A DNA stretch of 64,000 bases, from positions 248,001 through 312,000 of the forward strand of contig NZ_BMWA01000004.1 in NCBI RefSeq assembly GCF_014650995.1, read 5' to 3'. Positions 8,638 to 16,572 of the stretch are shown here, in pieces. The DNA is from Streptomyces viridiviolaceus (lineage in GTDB: Bacteria; Actinomycetota; Actinomycetes; Streptomycetales; Streptomycetaceae). The translations under genes and the position numbers were made by a program. Position 1 is the stretch's first letter. Every line of letters starts with the position of its first letter. The notes below the pieces were generated by a model, which saw only the letters and a program-made list of their open reading frames with translations, searched no databases and was not told the DNA's origin.

Positions 8638-9570
8638 TCAGAACCGGCCGTCCTGGCAGCGCGCCACCCAGTCCGCCGCCGCCACGAACTCCTCGTCCGA
8701 GGTCCCCGGTCGCGGCGTCCCCACATCCGCCGGGCCGACCTCCGCGCGGGGATACGAGCCGAGGTACCGCACCTGGAGGCAGATCCTCTTGAGCCCCATC
8801 AGGGCCTCGGCGACCCGGCGGTCCGAGATGTGTCCCTCGGCGTCGATGCAGAAGCAGTAGTTGCCGATGCCGGCGCCCGTGGGCCGGGACTGGAGCAGCA
8901 TCAGGTTGATGCCCCGGGTCGCGAACTCGCCGAGCAGGTCGCGCAGACCGCCGGGGTGGTCGTCGCGCTGCCAGAGCACGACGGACGTCTTGTCCGCGCC
9001 GGTCGGCGCCGCCGGACGGGCGGGGCGGCCCACCAGGACGAAGCGCGTCTGGGCGTTCTCCGCGTCGTGGATCCCGGTCTCCAGGGCCTCCAAGCCGTAC
9101 CTGGCGGCGGCGAACTCACCGGCGAAGGCCGCGTCGTACCGGCCTTCCTGCACCAGCCGGGCGCCGTCCGCGTTGGAGGCGGCCGATTCCCAGGCGACGT
9201 CCGGGAGGTGGGCCTTGATCCAGTTGCGGACCTGCGGCTGGGCGGCGGGGTGGGCGGTGACCGTCTTGATGTCCGACAGTTTCGTGCCGGGGCGGACCAG
9301 CAGCGCGAAGGTGATCGACAGCAGCACTTCGCGGTAGATCATCAGCGGCTGGCCGGCGACCAGTTCGTCGAGGGTGGTGGTGATGCCGCCCTCGACGGAG
9401 TTCTCGATCGGCACGAAGGCGGCCTCTGCCTCGCCGGCGCGCACCGCGTCGAGCGCGGACTGGACGGACACGTACGGGACCAGCTCCCTGGTCGCCGTCT
9501 CCGGAAGCGTGCGCAGGGCGACTTCGGTGAAGGTGCCTTCGGGGCCGAGATACGCGTAACTGGCGGGCAT
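8638..9570 (-). CDS. pheA: Prephenate dehydratase
   Basis: Converts prephenate to phenylpyruvate in phenylalanine synthesis; 310 residues, the monofunctional actinobacterial form. The catalytic domain (about 4–180) includes AYLGPEGTFTE, FVPIENSVEGG and the TRF catalytic motif at 175–177. An ACT regulatory domain follows (about 195–275), with GGLRDLLGEFATRGINLM and LQSRPTG, the site that binds phenylalanine for feedback control. ATG 9570 has a purine-rich AAGGTGAGGA upstream. It ends close to the DnaA-box region. Confidence 0.95.
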   Translation of the reverse strand: MPASYAYLGPEGTFTEVALRTLPETATRELVPYVSVQSALDAVRAGEAEAAFVPIENSVEGGITTTLDELVAGQPLMIYREVLLSITFALLVRPGTKLSDIKTVTAHPAAQPQVRNWIKAHLPDVAWESAASNADGARLVQEGRYDAAFAGEFAAARYGLEALETGIHDAENAQTRFVLVGRPARPAAPTGADKTSVVLWQRDDHPGGLRDLLGEFATRGINLMLLQSRPTGAGIGNYCFCIDAEGHISDRRVAEALMGLKRICLQVRYLGSYPRAEVGPADVGTPRPGTSDEEFVAAADWVARCQDGRF

Positions 9571-9651
9571 GTCCTCACCTTAATGGGCCTCGCACGAACC
9601 CGGCCCACGCGTTGCGCACCGCCGCTCCCGTGGGTTAACAGAGGTGGTGCT

Positions 9652-10950
9652 CTAGCCCTCCAGCAACCGCTGCCCCACGTACTCTCCCTCCGCCGCCCCG
9701 CCCGGCACGGCGAACAGGCCACTGGCCTCGTGCCGGATGAACTGCGACAGCGCGTCCCCGCGGTCCAGCTTGCGCTGCACCGGCACGAAGCCGCGCAGTG
9801 GATCGGCCTGCCAGCAGATGAAGAGGAGCCCCGCGTCGGGGACACCGTCGGCGTCGAAGCCGTCGTGGTACGAGAAGGGGCGGCGGACCATGGCGGCTCC
9901 GCCGTTCTGGTCGGGGCGGGTGATCCGGGCGTGGGCATTGATCGGGACGACCAGGTTCCCGGCCGCGTCCGTCTTCTCCAGGTCCATCTCGGTCGTCTCG
10001 GTGCCGCCGGACAGCGGCGCCCCGTCGGACTTGCGGCGCCCGATGACGGCCTCCTGGGCCTTGACCGACAGCTGCTCCCAGTCGTCGAGGAGCATGCGGA
10101 TCCGGCGCACGACGACGTAGGAACCGTTCGCCATCCACGCCGGGTCCTTCGAGCCGGAGGACGGCACGAAGATCCGCTCGTCGAAGTCGGCGTCGCCGGG
10201 CTTCGGATTGCGGGTGCCGTCGACCTGTCCCATCAGGTTGCGGGCCGTCATCGGGTGGGCGGTGGCCCCCGGCGAGCGGTTGAAGCCGTTCATCTGCCAG
10301 CGGACGCGGGCGGCCGACCCGGCGTCCTTCTGAATCGCGCGCAGCGCGTGGAAGGCCACGAGGGCGTCGTCGGCGCCGATCTGGACCCACAGGTCGCCGT
10401 TGCTGCGGGCCTTGTCGAGGTGGTCGGAGGAGAAGTCGGGCAGGGGATCGAGGGCGACCGGGCGCTGCTTCTCCAGTCCGGTCCGGACGAAGAAGCTGTG
10501 GCCGAACCCGAAGGTGACGGTCAGGGAGGACGGTCCGGCGTCCCGGGCCACGTCCGTGTCACCGGACCCGGTGGGCTCGCCCGCCATCAGCCGGCGAGCG
10601 GTGTCGGACCAGCGGCGCAGCAGTGCGGCGGCCTCCTTGCGGCCGGCTCCTGCCGCCAGGTCGAAGGCGACGAGGTGGCCGCGGGCCTGCATCGGGGTGG
10701 TGATGCCGGGCTGATGTTTCCCGTGAAACATCACCTGCCCGTCGCCGAGCGCGGTGAGCGGTGTGGCCGCGGAGGGTGCGGCGGCGTACCCCACGGCGCC
10801 GCCCGCCGCGCCGAGCACGAGCCCGGTGGCACCGGCGGTGCCGAGCAGCCGTCGCCGTGAGATGCCCTCGCGCGCGGAGGCGCCCTCGGAGTCGAGTGGC
10901 CCAGGGGGCGCCTCGGGGGTACGGGCCTGCGGGATGGACGGGTCAGCCAT
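9652..10950 (-). CDS. dtpA: Tat-exported DyP-type haem peroxidase (DtpA/EfeB-like)
   Basis: A 432-residue dye-decolourising peroxidase with a twin-arginine signal peptide (SRRRLLG near residue 31) and a hydrophobic stretch ending at AAPSAA. The GxxDG signature is present as MGQVDGTRN, with the distal Asp, and a conserved His lies in FSYHDGF. In S. lividans the DtpA protein encoded beside sco and ecuC is a Tat substrate needed to mature the copper oxidase GlxA, and the same neighbourhood is seen here. ATG 10950 lies 8 bases after the CopCD stop, so it is the distal gene of the copper operon. A parS-like sequence lies inside the coding region. Confidence 0.9.
   Translation of the reverse strand: MADPSIPQARTPEAPPGPLDSEGASAREGISRRRLLGTAGATGLVLGAAGGAVGYAAAPSAATPLTALGDGQVMFHGKHQPGITTPMQARGHLVAFDLAAGAGRKEAAALLRRWSDTARRLMAGEPTGSGDTDVARDAGPSSLTVTFGFGHSFFVRTGLEKQRPVALDPLPDFSSDHLDKARSNGDLWVQIGADDALVAFHALRAIQKDAGSAARVRWQMNGFNRSPGATAHPMTARNLMGQVDGTRNPKPGDADFDERIFVPSSGSKDPAWMANGSYVVVRRIRMLLDDWEQLSVKAQEAVIGRRKSDGAPLSGGTETTEMDLEKTDAAGNLVVPINAHARITRPDQNGGAAMVRRPFSYHDGFDADGVPDAGLLFICWQADPLRGFVPVQRKLDRGDALSQFIRHEASGLFAVPGGAAEGEYVGQRLLEG
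10715..10730. promoter_or_regulatory. parS-like ParB-binding site
   Basis: The 16-mer TGTTTCCCGTGAAACA differs by one base from the palindromic parS consensus TGTTTCACGTGAAACA. It is inside the dtpA coding sequence. Streptomyces chromosomes carry many parS sites near oriC, and serS–pheA lies in that part of the chromosome. Confidence 0.6.
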
Positions 10951-10958
10951 GGTGCGGT

Positions 10959-12848
10959 TCAGCCGATCTGCGCGTTCTTGGAGACGGTCACCTGGTCGAT
11001 GTCGGAGGTCCGTACGGTCACGGCGACCTCCCAGTCGCCGGCCATCGGGATCTGCACTCCGCTCGCGGACCAGTGTCCGGTGGTGATGTGGTCGGGGACG
11101 ACGGGGAGCGGCCCGATGTCCTTGGATTCCAGGGTGAGGGCGACCTTCACCTCGGGGATGTCGAGGGGGCGGCCGTCCCGGTTCTCGACGTAGACGTGCA
11201 GGTCGTTGCCGCCGACGCGGGCGGGGTCGAGGTCGATCCGTACGACGCCCTTGCCGTTCCGGCCGCCGGTGTCGAACGGCATGTCCAGGGTGAGCGTCCC
11301 GGACTGCGCGGCGGTCGAGGAGGCCGAGGACGGGTTGGCGGCCTTGGCCTCCTCCTCGGTACGCCCCGGTTCGGTCTGGGTCAGGACGGTGGTGACGGCG
11401 AGCAGCACGACGGCGACGCCCGCCTCGGCGAGCACCGAGCGGCGCAGCCCGAAGCGTTGGGGATCGGCGTCCCGCAGCCGCTTCTGCCGGGCGGCGTCCA
11501 TCGCGGCCCGCTGCCGGGCGAGCTGGGCGGCTCGCTGTGAGTTGCCGGCCGCCTGGGCATCTCCTCCGGCGGAGGCGGCGACCTGCTGCTTCTCCCGTTG
11601 ACGGGGTACGGCGGGCGCCGTCTGCGCCAGCTGGGCCGTCCACCGGCGGGACAGGTAGGCGATGCCGACGAGGACCGCCACGAGCCCGATCTTGACGAGC
11701 AGCAGTTGTCCGTAGCGGGTGTCGGTGAAGGCCGTCCAGGAGCCGAGCTGGCGCCAGGACTGGTAGGTGCCGGTCAGCACCAGGGCGACGACGCTGCCGA
11801 AGGCGACGCGGGAGAACCGGCGGACGGCGGAGGCCTCGACCGGTGTGTCCGCGGGCGCCCGGTACAGGCTGACGAGCAGGGTGGTGAGTCCGCCGAGCCA
11901 GGCGGCGACGGCCAGCAGGTGCAGGACGTCGACGGGCATGGCGAGGCCCGCCTGGAGTCCGACCGAGGCGTGTTCGGACATCGCCCAGGTGGCGGCGAGT
12001 CCGGCCGCCACGACGGTGCCGCCGACGGCGAGTCCGAAGGTGAGGTCCCGCTTCTCCTCCTTCTCCCGCTTGTCGTACGCACCGAAGAGCACGGCGATGA
12101 ACAGCGCGGCCGCGGCGAGCAGCAGCAGCCGGGAGACCAGTGCCGCGCCCGACTTCGTCTGCAGCACCTGTCCGAGCAGGCTCAGGTCGAAGACGTCGCC
12201 GAGCCTGTTGGAGCCGGTGTAGGAGCCGCGCAGCAGGAGCAGCAGGAGGGTGGCGGCGGTGAGCGCGAGCCAGCCGGAGACGACGAGGCGCTGCACCGCG
12301 CGTACGCCGGAGCCGCGCGGCCAGCAGGCGAGCACGAAGGCCGCGCCGCCGGCCAGTACGACGAAGCCGGCGTACGACACGTACCGTCCGAGGCCGTAGA
12401 GCCAGCCGACGATTCCGTCGCCGGTCTCCTGGCCGGAGACGGAGACGGAGGTCTCGGAGGGCGCGCCGACGGAGAAGGTGTAGGCACCGGAGACGGGGTG
12501 GCTGTCGGCGGACACGACCTGGTAGCTCACGGTGTAGGTGCCGTCGGGCAGGCCGGCGTGGAGTTTCACGGAGTAGGTGGTGCCGCCGGTGCCCTTCGGG
12601 CTGCCGCTGTCGACGCGCTTGCCGTTGGGGTCGAGGACGCGGAGGGAGTCGTCGTCCAGGGAGACCGATTCGGAGAAGGTGAGCGACACCTGGGCCGGGG
12701 CCTTGTCGACCACCGCCCCCTGCCGGGGGTCGCTGCCGGTCAGCGCGGCGTGTGCGGAGGCCGGGCCGGCGCCGGCGAGCAGGGCGCAGGCCGCGGCCAG
12801 GAGCAGCAGCACCAGGGTCCGGACGCGCGGGGCGGTGGTCTGCGTCAA
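10959..12848 (-). CDS. CopC–CopD fusion, copper resistance/uptake membrane protein
   Basis: A 629-residue protein. A signal peptide (about 1–32) ends at ASA, so the mature protein begins HAALTGSDP, placing the copper-ligating His at the N-terminus as in CopC. The CopC beta-sandwich (33–128) includes DSHPVSGAYTF. About eight membrane segments with conserved His form the CopD domain (about 145–400). After a Lys/Arg/Gln-rich loop and one more membrane segment comes an extra C-terminal beta domain (about 520–629). The start codon is TTG 12848, supported by GGGAGGA seven bases upstream. It follows ecuC and precedes dtpA, consistent with copper movement across the membrane. Confidence 0.88.
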   Translation of the reverse strand: MTQTTAPRVRTLVLLLLAAACALLAGAGPASAHAALTGSDPRQGAVVDKAPAQVSLTFSESVSLDDDSLRVLDPNGKRVDSGSPKGTGGTTYSVKLHAGLPDGTYTVSYQVVSADSHPVSGAYTFSVGAPSETSVSVSGQETGDGIVGWLYGLGRYVSYAGFVVLAGGAAFVLACWPRGSGVRAVQRLVVSGWLALTAATLLLLLLRGSYTGSNRLGDVFDLSLLGQVLQTKSGAALVSRLLLLAAAALFIAVLFGAYDKREKEEKRDLTFGLAVGGTVVAAGLAATWAMSEHASVGLQAGLAMPVDVLHLLAVAAWLGGLTTLLVSLYRAPADTPVEASAVRRFSRVAFGSVVALVLTGTYQSWRQLGSWTAFTDTRYGQLLLVKIGLVAVLVGIAYLSRRWTAQLAQTAPAVPRQREKQQVAASAGGDAQAAGNSQRAAQLARQRAAMDAARQKRLRDADPQRFGLRRSVLAEAGVAVVLLAVTTVLTQTEPGRTEEEAKAANPSSASSTAAQSGTLTLDMPFDTGGRNGKGVVRIDLDPARVGGNDLHVYVENRDGRPLDIPEVKVALTLESKDIGPLPVVPDHITTGHWSASGVQIPMAGDWEVAVTVRTSDIDQVTVSKNAQIG

Positions 12849-12862
12849 CGTGGTGTCCTCCC

Positions 12863-13330
12863 TCAGTGTCCGGAGTGTTCGGCGGTCGGGCGGTAGGTGG
12901 CCGCCTTCACCGGTATCTCGACGGTGACGGGGTCGGAGTGGGCGAAATGCAGCTCGACGGAGACCGTCTCGCCCTGCTTCGGCCGGTGCTTCAGCTTCTC
13001 GAACATCAGGTGGTTGCCGCCGCTTTCGAGCACGAGCCGACCGTGCGCGGGGACCGGGAGCGAGTCGGTCTCCTTCATCGTCCCGTCCGCGGTCTCGTGC
13101 ATGCTGACCTGTCCCGCGTCGCTGGTGACGGAGGTCAGCTCGTCCTCGGCGTCGCCGTCGTTGGTGACGGTGAGGAAACCGGCCGCCATCGAGTCGGAGA
13201 CCGGCTGCGGCATGTAGGCGGAGCCGACGGAGAGGTCGGCCCCGGCGTCCGGGCCGGAGTCCTCCGAGCCGCAGCCCGCCAGGAGCAGGGCGCCGGCCAG
13301 GGCCGCGGCGGCTACCGCCGGCCCCCTCAC
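12863..13330 (-). CDS. ecuC: Lipoprotein copper chaperone, PCuAC family
   Basis: A 155-residue extracytoplasmic copper chaperone. A lipoprotein signal ends at LLLAGC. The PCuAC copper site is recognisable: MHETADGTMKE, then GGNHLMFEKL further on, giving the Met/His ligand pattern. In S. lividans the homologue ECuC works with Sco to deliver copper to cytochrome c oxidase. The start is GTG 13330, overlapping the sco TGA (GTGA); a longer upstream frame is only the shadow of sco. Confidence 0.88.
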   Translation of the reverse strand: MRGPAVAAAALAGALLLAGCGSEDSGPDAGADLSVGSAYMPQPVSDSMAAGFLTVTNDGDAEDELTSVTSDAGQVSMHETADGTMKETDSLPVPAHGRLVLESGGNHLMFEKLKHRPKQGETVSVELHFAHSDPVTVEIPVKAATYRPTAEHSGH

Positions 13331-13983
13331 GGGTTCTCTCCCTCGACCAGCTTGGGCAGGTCCTCGGTGTAGTCGTCGACGGTGGCGTCCTCGCCGTAGA
13401 GGACGTATCCCGCGTCGGTCTTCGGGGAGAAGGCGACGACCTGGGTGCCGTGTGTCGAGACCACCTTGCCGTCCTTGTCCTTGGTCGGCGGGTCGATGGA
13501 GATGCCGAGGGTTCGGGCGCCGGCCTGGATGGTGGCGAAGTCGCCGGTCAGCCCGACGATCTGGGAGTCGATGCCCTTGAGCCACGTGCCGAGCGTGGCC
13601 GGGGTGTCCCGCTCCGGGTCGGTGGTGACGAACACGATGCGCAGCTTGTCCTGTTCGGCCTTGGGCAGCTGCTTCTTGGCCACGGCGATGTTGTTCATCG
13701 TCAGCGGGCAGACGTCGGGGCAGTGGGTGTAGCCGAAGTAGATCAGGGTCGGGCTGCCCGCGGTCTGCTCGCGGAGGTCGTACTTCTTGCCCTGGGTGTC
13801 GGTGAGGACCAGGTCCGGCTTCTCGAACGGCTTGTCGAGGACGGTGGCGGCCTGCTGGGAGGTGTCCTCGGAGACCACGGTGGCGGGCGGCTTGTCGCTG
13901 TCGGTACCGCTGCCGCAGGCGGTCAGGGTGAGGGAGGTGGCGGCGAGCAGGGCGGCCGTCGCCGCGAACGTCTTCTTGCGCAT
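13327..13983 (-). CDS. sco: Sco1/SenC-family copper chaperone lipoprotein
   Basis: A 218-residue thioredoxin-fold protein that metallates the CuA site of cytochrome c oxidase. A lipoprotein signal ends at LTAC. The copper ligands are the CPDVC pair (after YFGYTH) and the later His in STHGTQVV. The ATG at 13981–13983 gives a normal signal peptide; a longer in-frame start would not. It is translationally coupled to ecuC. A strong hairpin stands between it and ycnI, so expression may partly come from its own promoter in 13984–14010 or by read-through. Confidence 0.92.
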   Translation of the reverse strand: MRKKTFAATAALLAATSLTLTACGSGTDSDKPPATVVSEDTSQQAATVLDKPFEKPDLVLTDTQGKKYDLREQTAGSPTLIYFGYTHCPDVCPLTMNNIAVAKKQLPKAEQDKLRIVFVTTDPERDTPATLGTWLKGIDSQIVGLTGDFATIQAGARTLGISIDPPTKDKDGKVVSTHGTQVVAFSPKTDAGYVLYGEDATVDDYTEDLPKLVEGENP

Positions 13984-14010
13984 AGAAAAATGTCCCAGAT
14001 GTGAGGTGCT

Positions 14011-14061
14011 CCGGTGCGCACCGGGGTGCCCCGCAGTGGGCGGGGCCCCGGTGCGCACCGG
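14011..14061 (-). terminator. Perfect 16-bp hairpin between ycnI and sco
   Basis: CCGGTGCGCACCGGGG at 14011–14026 pairs perfectly with 14046–14061 around a 19-base loop. It lies just after the ycnI stop on the transcribed strand, so a factor-assisted terminator or attenuator is likely. No T-run follows, as usual in Streptomyces. Confidence 0.65.
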
Positions 14062-14084
14062 ACGTGAGGGTGTCTCAGGCGTCG

Positions 14085-14831
14085 TTACGCCGAGGCCCCG
14101 GTGCCGCGCCGGCGGCCGGCGAGCACGCCGTAGGCGACGCCCGCGGCGCCGACGACGATGCCGACGACGCCGAGGACCCGGGCCGTGGTGTCGGTGCTGT
14201 CGGAGGAGTCGGCGGAGGAGTCGGCCGCGGTGTTCTGGGCGGCCGCCTCGGTGTCGTCACCGGCCTTGGCGTCCGACGCGCCGTGTCCGTCGCCCTCGGC
14301 GGCGGACAGCTGGAGCACGGGCGCCGGGCTCTCGGGCTCCTCCTGGCCCTCCTGCGGCACCTCGATCCAGCGCACGACGTCCTTGTTGGAGTACGTCTGG
14401 ATCGCCTTGAACACCAGCTGGTCGGTGTCCTCGGGGAGCGCCCCGACGGAGACCGGGAACTTCTGGAAGTAGCCGGGCTCGATGCCCTTGCCGTCGGCGG
14501 TCCAGGTCACCTTGGTGACGGCCTCGGTGATCTGCTCACCGTGCATCTCGAGCGGCTTGTCGAGCTTGGACTTGGTGACCTTGGCGGTCCAGCCGGGGAC
14601 CGGCTGCGGCATCACGGACGCGAGCGGGTGGTCGGTGGGGAAGTTGACCTCCAGCTTGGTGGTGGAGGCGTCGTCGCGTTCGTTGGGGACCTTGAAGCCG
14701 ACGACCGCGTAGCCGCCCTTGGCGGCCGTGCCCTCCGGCTGCACGGTGACGTGTGCGAGGGCGGGGGCGGACAGGGCGAGGACGGCGGTGCCGGCGAGGG
14801 CGCCGACGACGGCGATTCGGGAAGCCTTCAT
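14085..14831 (-). CDS. YcnI/DUF1775 copper-binding protein
   Basis: A 248-residue exported protein. The signal peptide (1–26) ends ALA, so the mature protein starts HVTVQPEG. The N-terminal His followed by a conserved Glu matches the copper site described for Bacillus YcnI. The beta domain runs to about residue 170, followed by an acidic, Ser/Thr/Asp-rich linker and a C-terminal membrane anchor (VLGVVGIVVGAAGVAYGVLA) with Arg residues after it. The protein is therefore cell-surface anchored with the copper site outside. It is upstream of sco in the same direction, fitting a copper capture role. Confidence 0.88.
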   Translation of the reverse strand: MKASRIAVVGALAGTAVLALSAPALAHVTVQPEGTAAKGGYAVVGFKVPNERDDASTTKLEVNFPTDHPLASVMPQPVPGWTAKVTKSKLDKPLEMHGEQITEAVTKVTWTADGKGIEPGYFQKFPVSVGALPEDTDQLVFKAIQTYSNKDVVRWIEVPQEGQEEPESPAPVLQLSAAEGDGHGASDAKAGDDTEAAAQNTAADSSADSSDSTDTTARVLGVVGIVVGAAGVAYGVLAGRRRGTGASA

Positions 14832-14959
14832 GGGCAGGAGCACTCCGCTTCGAGTGAGTTCCGGTGATGAGAGGGATGCGCGCACGCGCGCGTGCCGCAC
14901 GACGGCGGCCCCTCTGCGGACTCCGGCCGGAGGCGGAAGTACGGGGTGGTCGCGTCGTG

Positions 14960-15811
14960 TCAGGCGGCGAGGGCGAACGCGGCGCTCGGCGGGCCGCGCC
15001 TGATCACCGTGTGCTGGAGTGCGGTGGTGCGCAGCCGCGGCGGCACGAGGAACGCGGTGCACGGCAGCCGCGGCCCCGTCCCGGGTGCCCCCGGCAGCCC
15101 CGCCCGCAGGGCGCGGACCAGCGCGAGCGCCCCGCGCAGGGCGCGTACGAGTGCCCCTTCGGTCACCGACTGGGCCGAGTGCGCCGACAGTTCGACGAGC
15201 CGCGCCAGGGCCAGGTCGCCGCGGCGCAGCAGCCAGCCGGCGGCCAGGGCCGCGAGGACGTGGCCGAGGAGCATCGGCAGCGACGGCAGCAGGGAGGCCG
15301 AGGAGCCGGCCGTGGTGGACAGGGCGTCCGCCGGGTGGTGCGTGGCGCCGGCGTGGGCGGCGGTGTCGGGGACGACCCGGGCGTCGGTGAGGATCCGCTG
15401 GGCCTGGGCGGGGCTGATCGCCGCCGCGGTGGTCCCGCACACCAGTCGCGCGGCCTGCTGGATCAGCGAGGCGTCGGACAGGGATCCGGTGCCGCCCGGG
15501 GTCGTCGTGCCGGAGGCCGCGGCCGCCGTGGCGCCGTGCTGGCCCAGTCCGAAGAGCGTGTGCAGCGCGGTCTGACCGGCCATGAGCAGTGCCGCGATGC
15601 CGGGCAGCGAGCGTTCGCGTCCGGCGAGCGGGACGGCGACCAGGACCGCGCCGAGGAATCCGGCGCCCAGCGACCACAGGGGAACGCCGGCGCACGAGGC
15701 GAGGCTGTGCCCGGCCGCGGCCAGCACGACGCAGACCGCGGCGAACACCGCGGCCCGCAGTATCCGGAGGTCGGCTCCGGAGCGCGCCGTGCGCTGGTGG
15801 GGGGCACTCAT
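14960..15811 (-). CDS. Uncharacterised membrane protein of the copper cluster
   Basis: A 283-residue protein with about four or five hydrophobic segments: residues 18–40, 45–65, 72–90 and one near 180–200. A periplasmic loop contains HAGATHHPAD, and the C-terminal half is basic and Leu/Arg/Ala-rich. It has no domain I can name. Position and orientation, 128 bases upstream of ycnI, suggest it is the first gene of the copper operon; the His-rich loop would fit metal contact but is only suggestive. Confidence 0.65.
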   Translation of the reverse strand: MSAPHQRTARSGADLRILRAAVFAAVCVVLAAAGHSLASCAGVPLWSLGAGFLGAVLVAVPLAGRERSLPGIAALLMAGQTALHTLFGLGQHGATAAAASGTTTPGGTGSLSDASLIQQAARLVCGTTAAAISPAQAQRILTDARVVPDTAAHAGATHHPADALSTTAGSSASLLPSLPMLLGHVLAALAAGWLLRRGDLALARLVELSAHSAQSVTEGALVRALRGALALVRALRAGLPGAPGTGPRLPCTAFLVPPRLRTTALQHTVIRRGPPSAAFALAA

Positions 15812-16032
15812 GGCGGGCTCATCATCGCACTGGCACCGCCACCGCCGTACGGCAGGTCCGCAAGATGCCGTACGACCGGAAGGTGTCCCTCTGGTACGTC
15901 CCGCCCCACATACACCGATCGGCGGCAGGGCGCATCGGCCGTATGGGCGGTCTCACGCCGACTGTGTGCTTACGCCCGCGCACAGGGGGCAATACGTAAC
16001 GGTATGTCGAGCCGCGGCCGGGAGGCTGGAGC
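15812..16032. promoter_or_regulatory. Divergent promoter region, copper cluster / anti-sigma ATPase
   Basis: A 221-base region between divergent genes must carry the promoter of the membrane protein–copper genes and that of the ATPase. I see no CsoR-type palindrome. It contains several short AT-rich patches, for example around 15985–16010. Confidence 0.4.
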
Positions 16033-16497
16033 ATGAGCATCTGGTGGTCACTCCATCTGCGGCGCGAGGCTGCGAGCGTGCCCCTGGCCCGGCGCCTGCT
16101 GCTCGGCACGATGGAGACCGCGGGCGTCGACCCCGAGATCTCCTACGACCTGTCCGTCGCCCTGAGCGAGGCCTGTGCCAACGCCGTCGAGCACGGCGGG
16201 GAGGAAGCGGCCGGCACGACCTCGCAGGCGTACCGCGTCACGGCCTACCTCGACGGCGAGCGGTGCCGCATCGAGGTCTCCGACGAGGGCCCCGGCTTCC
16301 CCGCCGGCGCCTTCGGCCGCACGGGCGGGCCGTTCCGCTCCGCTCCGGCCGACGCCGAGCACGGCCGCGGCCTGTGTCTCATCCGGGAACTCGCCGATCA
16401 CGTCCACATCGGCAGCGCGCCGGGCCGGGCCGGGGCCGTCGTGAGCTTCGACAAGATCCTCAAGTGGCGGAAGGACGCTCCGCTCGTGGCCGTGTAG
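16033..16497 (+). CDS. Anti-sigma-factor-type serine kinase (HATPase_c, RsbW-like)
   Basis: A 154-residue single-domain ATPase of the GHKL type. The N box is LSEACANAVEHGG, the G1 box SDEGPGFP and the G2 box HGRGLCLI. There is no sensor or membrane segment, which is the architecture of anti-sigma kinases that hold a SigB-family sigma factor and phosphorylate a STAS antagonist. ATG 16033 has GGGAGG upstream. It is a single-gene unit ended by a perfect hairpin shared with pepP. The partner sigma is not encoded next to it; sigN and sigF lie about 43 kb away in this window. Confidence 0.87.
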   Translation: MSIWWSLHLRREAASVPLARRLLLGTMETAGVDPEISYDLSVALSEACANAVEHGGEEAAGTTSQAYRVTAYLDGERCRIEVSDEGPGFPAGAFGRTGGPFRSAPADAEHGRGLCLIRELADHVHIGSAPGRAGAVVSFDKILKWRKDAPLVAV

Positions 16498-16530
16498 GCG
16501 TGCGCCGTGGGACGGCACCTCTGACACACC

Positions 16531-16562
16531 GATGGCCGGGCACCGCACGGTGCCCGGCCATC
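16531..16562. terminator. Bidirectional terminator between ATPase gene and pepP
   Basis: GATGGCCGGGCACCG at 16531–16545 pairs perfectly with 16548–16562 around a 2-base loop (15 bp). It sits between convergent genes and probably serves both. Confidence 0.85.
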
Positions 16563-16572
16563 GCGCGCGGTG

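Noticed and set aside
8830..10860. A long open frame (676 codons) on the plus strand opposite pheA and dtpA
   Set aside because: It is an antisense shadow created by high third-position GC. Its translation is Gly/Val/Arg-rich without domains, while the minus-strand genes have full family motifs.
13331..13585. N-terminal extension of the PCuAC protein
   Set aside because: It is the out-of-frame shadow of sco. The GTG start at 13330 gives a proper lipoprotein signal.
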